Positions 15,799-22,841 of a stretch of DNA of 64,000 nucleotides are shown here, piece by piece (the stretch's first letter is position 1; every line of letters starts with the position of its first letter). The notes under the pieces are model-generated. The model did no database searches. It saw only the letters and a program-made list of their open reading frames with translations, and was not told the DNA's origin. Location of the stretch: NCBI GenBank assembly GCA_003141315.1, contig PLLP01000008.1, positions 108,686-172,685 on the forward strand. The letters run 5' to 3'. The translations under genes and the position numbers were made by a program. This DNA is from Phycisphaerales bacterium. Its GTDB lineage: Bacteria; Planctomycetota; Phycisphaerae; Sedimentisphaerales; Anaerobacaceae.

Positions 15799-16722
15799 AT
15801 GGGCTTTTTTACAAAGACGGCGTTGTATATCAAGGAGCGGCTGAGCAAGACCCGCGAAAAAATCAGCGGTTCGCTGTCCGCTGTTTTAAGTCTCGGCAGG
15901 GATATCGATGACGAATTGATAAACAAACTTGAAGAGACGCTTGTCGGCGATGACATCGGCGTGGAGGCGACCGAAAAAATTATTTCAGACCTCAGGCAGG
16001 GCTACCGCGAAAAGAAGATTGCCAAAACCGATGATATTATCCCGTTTCTGAAAGAGCGAATTAAGGGTTATTGGCCGCCGCAGGATAGGCAGCTCAAAAC
16101 CGCACAGTCCGGCCCAACGGTTATTCTCGTCGCCGGCGTCAACGGCACAGGCAAAACCACCAGCATCGCAAAGCTTGCATACATCTTAAGCCAGAACAAT
16201 AAAAAGGTAATCGTCGCAGCCTGCGATACATTCCGGGCGGCGGCGGTCGAGCAGTTATCTATCTGGGCAGAGCGAACGGGCGTCCAGATTGTAAAACACA
16301 AAACCGGCTCAGACCCTGCCGCTGTCGCATTCGATGCCTGCGAGGCAGCCGTCTCCAGAAACGCCGATTTCCTAATCCTCGATACCGCCGGCAGACTTCA
16401 TACCCAAAAAGACCTGATGAGGCAGCTTATAAAGATAAGAGACGTCGCGGCGAGAAAAATCCCCGGTGCGCCTCACGAGGTGCTTTTGGTTCTCGATGCC
16501 ACTACAGGGCAAAACGCTATTTCGCAGGCGAAACTTTTCACACAGGCAATTAACGTCACCGGCATTTTTTTAGCCAAGCTCGACGGCACAGCCAAAGGCG
16601 GCATCGTCATCGCAATCAGAGACCAGCTCAACATCCCCGTAAAATTTGTCGGCCTCGGCGAAAAACCCGACACTATTGCCGAATTCGACCCCGATACCTT
16701 TGTCGAAGCGCTCTTCAGTTAA
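15799..16722 (+). CDS. ftsY: Signal recognition particle receptor FtsY
   Basis: 307 residues from the ATG at 15799 (MGFFTKTALYIKERL). An upstream TTG frame only adds repeat-derived residues. The N domain (about 1-95) is followed by the GTPase G domain: GVNGTGKTT (G1), ACDTFRAAAVEQL, LDTAGRLH (G3), TKLD-type AKLDGTAKGG (G4) and GLGEKPDTIAEFDP. It docks the SRP-ribosome complex at the membrane for co-translational insertion. The acidic A domain is essentially absent, as in many non-proteobacterial FtsY proteins. Confidence 0.95.
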   Translation: MGFFTKTALYIKERLSKTREKISGSLSAVLSLGRDIDDELINKLEETLVGDDIGVEATEKIISDLRQGYREKKIAKTDDIIPFLKERIKGYWPPQDRQLKTAQSGPTVILVAGVNGTGKTTSIAKLAYILSQNNKKVIVAACDTFRAAAVEQLSIWAERTGVQIVKHKTGSDPAAVAFDACEAAVSRNADFLILDTAGRLHTQKDLMRQLIKIRDVAARKIPGAPHEVLLVLDATTGQNAISQAKLFTQAINVTGIFLAKLDGTAKGGIVIAIRDQLNIPVKFVGLGEKPDTIAEFDPDTFVEALFS

Positions 16723-16739
16723 GATAATTACAGCAAAGT

Positions 16740-16800
16740 CCGCAGCCTGCCCTGAGCGAACCTGTGGTGAGCTTGTCGAACCAGTCGAAGGGAGAAAAAA
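16740..16800. repeat. Dispersed repeat with GGTGAGCTTGTCGAACC
   Basis: The CCTGCCCTGAGCGAACC / GGTGAGCTTGTCGAACC / AGTCGAAGGG sequence is an imperfect inverted repeat. Its centre is an exact inverted copy of 13166-13182. Confidence 0.65.
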
Positions 16801-16808
16801 TTGCGCAA

Positions 16809-16845
16809 ATAAAAAAGAGCTGTGCATAAAGCACAGCTCTCTTCT
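16809..16845 (-). terminator. Intrinsic terminator
   Basis: A perfect 10-bp stem AGAGCTGTGC / GCACAGCTCT (16816-16825, 16831-16840) with loop ATAAA. On the minus strand it is followed by a T-tract (A-run 16809-16816 on the plus strand). It terminates the small secreted gene at 16870 and may also serve ftsY. Confidence 0.88.
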
Positions 16846-16869
16846 TTAATACATCAGGATGTTATCACT

Positions 16870-17157
16870 TTATTTTTTTGGGCAATTCGGGTCAGCTTTT
16901 TTTGCTCCCTCGCCTTTGCAGTTCGGGTCGCTCTTATCCTTATCGTGTCCCTTGCCGGCCTTGCTGTTCGGGTCGCTCTTGGTTGTGCTGTGGGATGCTT
17001 TTGCCGTATTGGCGGCGCTGTGGCTGTGAGAGGAAGCAGCAGCAACCTGATGCTGACTGCCGGTCTGTGCCTGTGCCGTTGAATTGCTCAGAAGAACGGT
17101 CAACACTACCGCTACAACTGCAACAATCACCAACACTAATCCAAATCTTGACTTCAT
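16870..17157 (-). CDS. Small secreted protein with DPN repeats
   Basis: 95 residues. A hydrophobic N-terminal helix (about 5-24) ends in a signal-peptidase-like AQA site (about 29-31). A Ser/His/Ala-rich stretch follows, then three Lys-flanked DPN units (SDPNSK, SDPNCK, ADPNCPKK). AGGAG lies 9 bases before the ATG and an intrinsic terminator follows, so this is a complete transcription unit. I do not recognise the family. The charged low-complexity tail with two Cys may bind metal or cell wall, but this is only a guess. Confidence 0.65.
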   Translation of the reverse strand: MKSRFGLVLVIVAVVAVVLTVLLSNSTAQAQTGSQHQVAAASSHSHSAANTAKASHSTTKSDPNSKAGKGHDKDKSDPNCKGEGAKKADPNCPKK

Positions 17158-17363
17158 TTTTACTACTCCTTAAAAATGTTAGTTAATATTAAAGATAGTC
17201 ATTCTACCAATGTTCCTTTCAGTGTCAAATACATTTATTGGTATTTTTACGTCCACATACGACATTGGTTCTAAGGAGTATTAAAATTTTTCCATTATTT
17301 CCCAGGCCGATTGTCCGTAAGGCCGTCCAAACACAACCAAGACTTGTGAAATTCCTTAAATGG

Positions 17364-18695
17364 TCAGTTTTTCATCGACATCGGCTGGCCCGTAGCGTCA
17401 ATGACGTCCCGCCAGAGAGGGCCTTCGGGATTGATAACGTTTTTGCAGGAGACGGCCATCTGTATCGGCAAATGGACGAAGTGATTGTGAATCAGGCTTA
17501 TCAGTAAAGTCGTTTTTCCCGCCATAGCAGCGTGAACGGCGTTGGAGCCGAGCCGCTGACAGTAAATCGCATCGTTGGCGTTGGCGGGCGTCCCGCGAAT
17601 AATATAACTCGGGTCGATATAACGAATGTTGACCTCGATATTTTTGGCTTTGAAATGCTCCGCGATTTTGTCCTTCAAGAAAACACCAATATCGCCGAAA
17701 ACCTTGTTGCCGGAGGCATCGACATTGTTGGTATCCGGTATCAAATCCTGCCCCGCACCTTCCGCAATCAGAAGAACTGCGTGATGGCGATTTATAATTC
17801 GCTGTTCGAGAATAGTAAGCAGCCCGTTCTGCCCGTCGAGGTCGAAAGGCACCTCGGGAACAAGAACATAATTGACGTCATTAATCGCCAGCGCCGTATG
17901 AGCGGCGATGAAGCCGGATTGCCGACCCATAACCTTCACAATTCCGATTCCGTTGACCGCACAAAAGGCTTCGACGTGAGCTGTCGAGACCGAATCGACC
18001 GCTTTCGAAACCGCCGTCTCGAAGCCGAAGGATTTTTGAACGAAGCTCAAATCGTTATCGATTGTCTTTGGAATTCCGACAACGGCAATTTTGAGACCTC
18101 TTTTTTTGATTTCGGTTGCGATTGCGAGCATACCCTTCTGCGTGCCGTCGCCGCCGATGCCGAAAAGAATATTGACGCCCATCCGTTCGAGCGAATCGAC
18201 GACATCCAGCGAGCGATGACCGAACCCGCGCGATGAGCCGAGAATAGTGCCGCCCCTTGTGTGAATCTCAGAAACCACGTTGGGATTAAGATCCATCGTT
18301 GGCATCGCAAATTCTGGCAGAAAGCCCCGCAGCCCGTACCGGATGCCGCTGATTCTGCGGACGCCGTATCGATACCACAGGCACATTACGATTGCTCGAA
18401 TAACGTCATTGAGACCGGGGCACAATCCGCCGCAAGTCACAATCGCTGCGTGTGTCTTTGTGGGGTCAAAATAGATTCTCGCCCGCGGGCCTGCCAGCTC
18501 AAGAACCTGTTCATGGCTTCGAGCCTCTTCGAGCAGAACGCCCCCGCCTTCGATATGGTACAGGACAAACTGGTCATCCGAAACGAAATCCGCCTGGTTG
18601 TCATTTTTGAGATTCGAAAGAGGCACAGGAGAGGCAATTTTTCTGTCCCCCAGCTTTTCAATGGTAAAATTGAGTCCTTCCATTTTTCGCTCCAT
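17364..18695 (-). CDS. 6-phosphofructokinase, ATP-type (plant-like clade)
   Basis: 443 residues, longer than E. coli PfkA and like plant/spirochaete-type enzymes with an N-terminal extension of about 80. It phosphorylates fructose 6-phosphate in glycolysis. GGDGT (181-185) carries Gly where PPi-using enzymes have Asp, favouring ATP. PKTIDND (209-215) carries the Lys otherwise typical of PPi enzymes; this Gly+Lys combination is known from plant ATP-PFKs. MGRQSGF and AEGAGQ complete the site. The second Met (codon 5, ATG at 18683, preceded by GGAG) is an equally good start. A PPi-type paralogue lies 101 bases upstream on the same strand. Confidence 0.9.
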   Translation of the reverse strand: MERKMEGLNFTIEKLGDRKIASPVPLSNLKNDNQADFVSDDQFVLYHIEGGGVLLEEARSHEQVLELAGPRARIYFDPTKTHAAIVTCGGLCPGLNDVIRAIVMCLWYRYGVRRISGIRYGLRGFLPEFAMPTMDLNPNVVSEIHTRGGTILGSSRGFGHRSLDVVDSLERMGVNILFGIGGDGTQKGMLAIATEIKKRGLKIAVVGIPKTIDNDLSFVQKSFGFETAVSKAVDSVSTAHVEAFCAVNGIGIVKVMGRQSGFIAAHTALAINDVNYVLVPEVPFDLDGQNGLLTILEQRIINRHHAVLLIAEGAGQDLIPDTNNVDASGNKVFGDIGVFLKDKIAEHFKAKNIEVNIRYIDPSYIIRGTPANANDAIYCQRLGSNAVHAAMAGKTTLLISLIHNHFVHLPIQMAVSCKNVINPEGPLWRDVIDATGQPMSMKN

Positions 18696-18796
18696 TTTCT
18701 ATAGGCCTAAATTTATTGCCGGAAGGATGAAAAATCATCCGTTACAAACAAAAAAGAGCGAATGTAAAACAGATGCCCTAACCACAGCCGGCATCA

Positions 18797-20008
18797 TCAA
18801 ACGGTGGGGTAATCTGCCAGGAAAGTCGTTTTTGGCAGCCCGCCGGTCAGCGGCATCGCATATTTTACAAAGGCATCCGTCACGCCGTTGCCGTCAGAAT
18901 TGATAAATTCATCGGGCAGCAGTTTGGTCTTCTCTGCAACGTTGCTCAATTCCGTTAAAAACAGCTCCGTTTTATATTGCTTTCCATTGAGCCTTCTGAT
19001 GGCAACGGAACCGCTTGTTTCCTTCATCGCATATTTTACAGCCGCCCTGCCGCAGAGCCGTGCCTCTTTGAAATCAACCGATGACTGAACGCCCGCAAAG
19101 CTTCGCTGCAGGTAGCCGAACGTATCGCTCCTTATGCGTTTCGCCTTGAAATTGCTCCTCACCTGTTCGGCAAGATAATCCGCCAGCGCGCCGGAACCCG
19201 AAAGCTGAATGTTGCCGTGTGCGTCTCTTTCGTCGCGGGTAGAGGCAATTTTTTGTGCCCAGGTCACGCCGTCGGTATCGCAGATGCCTTCGCTGACGAC
19301 AACTTCGCAGCGGCCGTATTTTTTATAAACCACCTCGATATCGCCGAGGAATTTTTCCATTGAGACCGGCCTTTCGGGAATATAAATCAGATGCGGGCCC
19401 GCATCTTCCTTATTTTTGGCCAGCGCAGCCGATGCCGCAAGAAACCCGGAATGGCGACCCATAACACAATTAACTTTTATGCCCGGCAGAGCCCTGTTAT
19501 CAAGGTCGTCGCCGATAAGGGCAGACGCCACGATTTTCGCAGCAGTGCCATAGCCCGGGCAGTGGTCCGTCACGAGCAGGTCGTTATCGATTGTCTTCGG
19601 GACGTGGAACGCCCGCAGCTCGTAGCCGGTCTTTGCCGCCATCGAGTTAATGATATGAACGTTATTAGCTGAATCGTTGCCGCCGATATAGAAAAAGTAC
19701 CGCACGTCGCGCTTCTTGAATACCTCCAGAATTTTCACGCACAATTCCTCATTCGGCTTATCCCTGCTCGAACCGAGCGCCGATGACGGCGATGCGGCAA
19801 CGAGTTCGAGTGTTTTGGGTGATAATTTTTTCAGGTTGATGAACTGGTCGTCGAGAATGCCGGCTACCGCGTGGGCAGCGCCGTAAATATTGCGGATTTC
19901 GGGGTGTTTTTTTGCTTCTTCGATTACGCCGACGAGCGACGCATTTATTACGCAGGTCGGCCCGCCCGACTGCCCTACCACTGCATTAGCCTTTGGTGCC
20001 TTTGACAT
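18797..20008 (-). CDS. Pyrophosphate-type phosphofructokinase
   Basis: 403 residues. QSGGPTCVINASLVG opens the fold. GGNDS (109-113) has Asp at the position that blocks ATP in PPi-dependent enzymes, and PKTIDND (137-143) has the matching Lys. MGRHSGFLAASAAL and EGICD follow. It reversibly interconverts fructose 6-phosphate and fructose 1,6-bisphosphate with PPi/Pi, and so can work in glycolysis or gluconeogenesis. It precedes the ATP-type gene on the same strand, so the two may be co-transcribed. Confidence 0.92.
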   Translation of the reverse strand: MSKAPKANAVVGQSGGPTCVINASLVGVIEEAKKHPEIRNIYGAAHAVAGILDDQFINLKKLSPKTLELVAASPSSALGSSRDKPNEELCVKILEVFKKRDVRYFFYIGGNDSANNVHIINSMAAKTGYELRAFHVPKTIDNDLLVTDHCPGYGTAAKIVASALIGDDLDNRALPGIKVNCVMGRHSGFLAASAALAKNKEDAGPHLIYIPERPVSMEKFLGDIEVVYKKYGRCEVVVSEGICDTDGVTWAQKIASTRDERDAHGNIQLSGSGALADYLAEQVRSNFKAKRIRSDTFGYLQRSFAGVQSSVDFKEARLCGRAAVKYAMKETSGSVAIRRLNGKQYKTELFLTELSNVAEKTKLLPDEFINSDGNGVTDAFVKYAMPLTGGLPKTTFLADYPTV

Positions 20009-20371
20009 TTACAAAAATCTCCAATTTATAACTGGCTTGTCGAACTAAAAAACAAACGCTGTTTATCAGTATCTTCAGCCCTTTTTTACGAAGCAGGTAT
20101 TATACAAAATTGATTCCAGCAGACAAGAGTTTTTTTCGTTAACCGTGAAACGTAATGATTATCGTGTAATGCGCCCGGCTCTGGCGGATTGCGATTGGCT
20201 GCCAGCGGCATGCTGTATATTTACTGATTATTTTCACTCAAAAATATCCCAGAATTTTCTTGCAATCTATATCGCCTTTAGGTTAGAATCAAGTTCGATA
20301 ATTTTGGAGAGTTTCTCGGTTCTTTTTCATCTTAAAAAATGCGGTTTTTTTACGTTTTAGGAGGTAACAAA
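20009..20371 (+). promoter_or_regulatory. Intergenic region with putative promoter for the LVIVD protein
   Basis: 363 bases without a gene. A CCGTGAAACGTAATG...CGTGTAATGCG stretch (20143-20172) resembles the repeat at 21519-21545. A possible promoter is TTGCAA (20260-20265), 18 bases, TAGAAT (20284-20289). The SD AGGAGG lies at 20359-20364. Confidence 0.4.
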
Positions 20372-21502
20372 ATGAAAAAATCCTTTTTCTTATTCAGTCT
20401 GATGTTTTGTCTTTTTTATGCAACACCCCTGAAGGCCGATATTCCAGTAGAGTTCGTCAGCCAATGGGGAGGTGGACAAAGCTTTGCTGTTGCTGTTTCA
20501 GGAAATTATGCATACATAGCTGATTATTCCGCCGGCCTTGTAATAATAGATGTCTCCAATCCTTCTCTGCCTGTCTACGTCGGCGGATACAATACAATCG
20601 GACACGCCTTTGATGTAGCCATAAGCGGAAATTATGCATACATAGCTGATAATGATTCCGGCCTGCAGATAATAAACATCTCTAATCCTTCTACGCCTTA
20701 CCTTGTCGGCGGACGCGTGACAAGCGGAGCCGAAGGTGTTGCCGTTAGAGGAAATTATGCATACATAGCTGATGATGGTTACGGCCTGAAGATAATAAAC
20801 ATCTCTAATCCTTCTACGCCTTACCTTGTCGGCGGATGGAATCCAGGCAACATAATGATTTATGATGTAGCCGTAAGAGGAAATTATGCATACTTAGCTG
20901 ATAATAATTACGGCCTGCATATAATAGACATCTCCAATCCTTCTACGCCTTACCGTGTCGGCGGATGCGTGACAAGCGGATGGCCTTCTGGTGTAGCCGT
21001 AAGAGGAAATTATGCATACATAGTTGAAGAGGACGGCGGCGGCATAAAGATAATAAACATCTCCAATCCTTCTCTGCCTGTCTACGTCGGCGGATGCAAT
21101 ACAAGCGGAAATGCCTCTGATGTAGTCATAAGCGGAAATTATGCATACATAGCTGATGGTGGTCCCGGCCTGCAGATAATAGACATCTCCAATCCTTCTC
21201 TGCCTTCCTACGTCGACGGATACAATACAAGCGGAAATGCCAAAGGTGTTGCCGTTAGCGGAAATTATGCATACATAGCTGATTGGAACGGTGGCCTTGT
21301 GATTGTACGTGTAGGTTATCCCGGAGATTTTGATGGTGACGGCAATGTGGATTTTGAAGATTTCGCGAGATTCGCTTTGCAATGGGGTAATTCCGGCTGT
21401 TTAAGGCCTTACGGCTGTGAAGGGGCAGACCTCGACAATGACACCGATGTTGATTTTTCTGACCTTGCAATCTTTGCCCAAAACTGGCTTAACGGCACCT
21501 AA
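20372..21502 (+). CDS. Secreted LVIVD-repeat beta-propeller protein with dockerin-like end
   Basis: 376 residues from the ATG at 20372, which has a perfect AGGAGG SD; an upstream frame start is not supported. The signal peptide spans 1-23 (KADIP). Seven to eight tandem repeats of about 42 residues follow, each with [24 protein letters not shown], the LVIVD motif of a beta-propeller. The C-terminus is a paired dockerin-like module ([15 protein letters not shown]...W and [21 protein letters not shown]). It is probably exported and surface-bound; the binding partner is unknown. High identity between repeats at DNA level suggests recent duplication. Confidence 0.85.
   Translation: MKKSFFLFSLMFCLFYATPLKADIPVEFVSQWGGGQSFAVAVSGNYAYIADYSAGLVIIDVSNPSLPVYVGGYNTIGHAFDVAISGNYAYIADNDSGLQIINISNPSTPYLVGGRVTSGAEGVAVRGNYAYIADDGYGLKIINISNPSTPYLVGGWNPGNIMIYDVAVRGNYAYLADNNYGLHIIDISNPSTPYRVGGCVTSGWPSGVAVRGNYAYIVEEDGGGIKIINISNPSLPVYVGGCNTSGNASDVVISGNYAYIADGGPGLQIIDISNPSLPSYVDGYNTSGNAKGVAVSGNYAYIADWNGGLVIVRVGYPGDFDGDGNVDFEDFARFALQWGNSGCLRPYGCEGADLDNDTDVDFSDLAIFAQNWLNGT
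20490..21300 (+). repeat. Tandem coding repeats, about 123-131 bases
   Basis: GGAAATTATGCATACATAGC recurs at intervals of roughly 123-131 bases (near 20504, 20628, 20752, 20879, 21005, 21136, 21262), encoding the LVIVD repeats. The near-identity of the nucleotides makes the region prone to copy-number change. Confidence 0.85.
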
Positions 21503-21518
21503 TTATAATCGTGGCTCG

Positions 21519-21612
21519 TGACCCGTAATTTGTCGTGCGTAGTGCGTCCTTCCCACTTCTGGATTTCGGAGATCCGCCCCGCCGGAGGTCCGCCATAGGC
21601 GGAGCGGACTGA
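21519..21612. repeat. Intergenic repeat with CGCC/GGCG palindromes
   Basis: CGTGACCCGTAATTTGTCGT is followed by TCCGCCATAGGCGGA and a second CCGCCGGAGG palindrome. These are the same families as elsewhere in the window. The array ends just before the yebC stop. Confidence 0.6.
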
Positions 21613-21616
21613 TTTT

Positions 21617-22372
21617 TTATGTCAGCGCTGCTACCAAATCATTCGGTATTTCGAAGTTGGCGTAAGTATTCTGCACATCCTCGTGGTCTTCAAAATCATC
21701 CATCAGGCCGATAGTTTTCCGAGCTGTTTCCTTATCCGACACAGTGATAGTACTTTGCGGCATCATCGAGACCTCCGCTATTTCCGTCGGGATATTCTTT
21801 TCCTTAAGCGCAGCCTTTAATTTTTCAAACACCGCCGGCTGGCAGGTGATTTCATATCCTGTTTTGTCGGCATTGGTCTGCATATCTTCCGCGCCGGCCC
21901 CCAAAACAATTTCCATCAATGAATCTTCGTCAATCTTGTCAGCCGCCACGGTAATCAGGCCTTTCTTGTGAAACATCCAGTTGACACAGCCGCTCGTTCC
22001 CAGCAAGCCGCCGTGCTTTTCAAAAATCTTTTTGATTTCCGGTGCCGTCCTGTGCCGGTTATCGGTAAGGACCTCGACCATAATTGCAATGCCGCCCGGC
22101 CCGTAGCCCTCGTAAAGTATCTGCTCGTAGTTCACCTGCCCCAGTTCGCCTGTGCCTTTCTTGACCGCCTTTTCAATCGTATCTCGCGGCATATTGGCAG
22201 CCCTGGCCTTATCTATAGCATAACGAAGGGTAAGGTTCGCATCCGGGTCGCCCCCGCCGCTTTTGGCAGCCATGATAATCATCCTTGCAACCTTGCTCCA
22301 GACTTTGCCGCGTTTGGCGTCAACTATCGCCTTTTTGTGTTTTATTCCTGACCAGTGCGAATGCCCCGACAT
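21617..22372 (-). CDS. yebC: YebC/PmpR-family protein
   Basis: 251 residues, standard family length. The N-terminus MSGHSHWSGIKHKKAIVDAK and GGGDPDANLTLRYAIDKA, NMPRDTIEKAVKKG and YEGYGPGGIA are diagnostic. YebC proteins were described as transcriptional regulators, and more recently as factors that relieve ribosome stalling at proline stretches. Its role here cannot be decided from sequence. The SD AGGAG precedes the ATG. Confidence 0.96.
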   Translation of the reverse strand: MSGHSHWSGIKHKKAIVDAKRGKVWSKVARMIIMAAKSGGGDPDANLTLRYAIDKARAANMPRDTIEKAVKKGTGELGQVNYEQILYEGYGPGGIAIMVEVLTDNRHRTAPEIKKIFEKHGGLLGTSGCVNWMFHKKGLITVAADKIDEDSLMEIVLGAGAEDMQTNADKTGYEITCQPAVFEKLKAALKEKNIPTEIAEVSMMPQSTITVSDKETARKTIGLMDDFEDHEDVQNTYANFEIPNDLVAALT

Positions 22373-22481
22373 AAGTACTCCTGCAACAAGCTTTGTTTTA
22401 GGCCTTATTTTTTGACTTGCTTATTATAATGGATTTTCCCTCAAATGCCTAACCTAATTTTTTCATAATTTTTACCTTAGT

Positions 22482-22532
22482 CTGGGGTCTGGAGTCTTAA
22501 GTCTGAAGTCTTGCGTCTTGGGTCTTGTGTCT
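22482..22532. repeat. GTCTGGAGTCTTAAGTCTG-type repeat
   Basis: Serial variants of GTCTNNNGTCTT (GGGTCTGGAGTC, TTAAGTCTGAAGTC, TTGCGTCTTGGGTCTTGTGTC). It matches 42090-42133, 14132-14160 and, inverted, 3297-3316. Confidence 0.7.
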
Positions 22533-22534
22533 TT

Positions 22535-22591
22535 AAAAAAAACCAGGGCCGAGCAGAGGAGGAGAGGAGGAAGCGGATTTACTCGGCCCTG
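22535..22591 (-). ncRNA. Candidate small RNA 3' end: terminator hairpin with CCTCC-rich loop
   Basis: On the minus strand a perfect 10-bp stem (CAGGGCCGAG / CTCGGCCCTG) is followed after one base by eight T residues, an intrinsic terminator. The 28-base loop contains CCTCCTCTCCTCCT, complementary to Shine-Dalgarno sequences. No protein gene ends here: the minus-strand region from 22841 down to this hairpin contains only tiny frames. The transcript would therefore be a free-standing RNA of at most about 300 bases between addB (divergent) and yebC. C-rich exposed loops are typical of several bacterial sRNAs that mask ribosome-binding sites. Its 5' end and promoter are not determined. Confidence 0.5.
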
Positions 22592-22841
22592 TAAGACTAA
22601 TGCGTTAAAGAACTCGTTGCAACCTCATTTGCTGTCCATTCCTAATATATATTACTCCTTTAACGATAAATTGTTCTATCCGGCAAAATGTTTTAACAAT
22701 AATTACAAACCCAAAAATTTTTCCGGCTTTTAACCGGCAATTTCCCGCCCGTCAGCCCATAAAATTAAAACATCATTGAAAATCTAACCTTTCGCTGGTA
22801 AAAATAACTTAAATATGCGGTCTTAAATAAGGGTTCTGCTT
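22592..22841. other. Intergenic region upstream of addB
   Basis: No gene seen. On the plus strand it must hold the addB promoter. On the minus strand it would be the body of the candidate small RNA ending at 22535; a GGAG followed by ATG frames of only 4 and 7 codons is present. A CCGGCTTTTAACCGG palindrome lies at 22722-22736. Confidence 0.4.

Noticed and set aside
20490..21300. CRISPR-like regularly spaced repeats
   Set aside because: The repeats are in an open frame, encode LVIVD propeller units, and the spacing sequences are themselves related.
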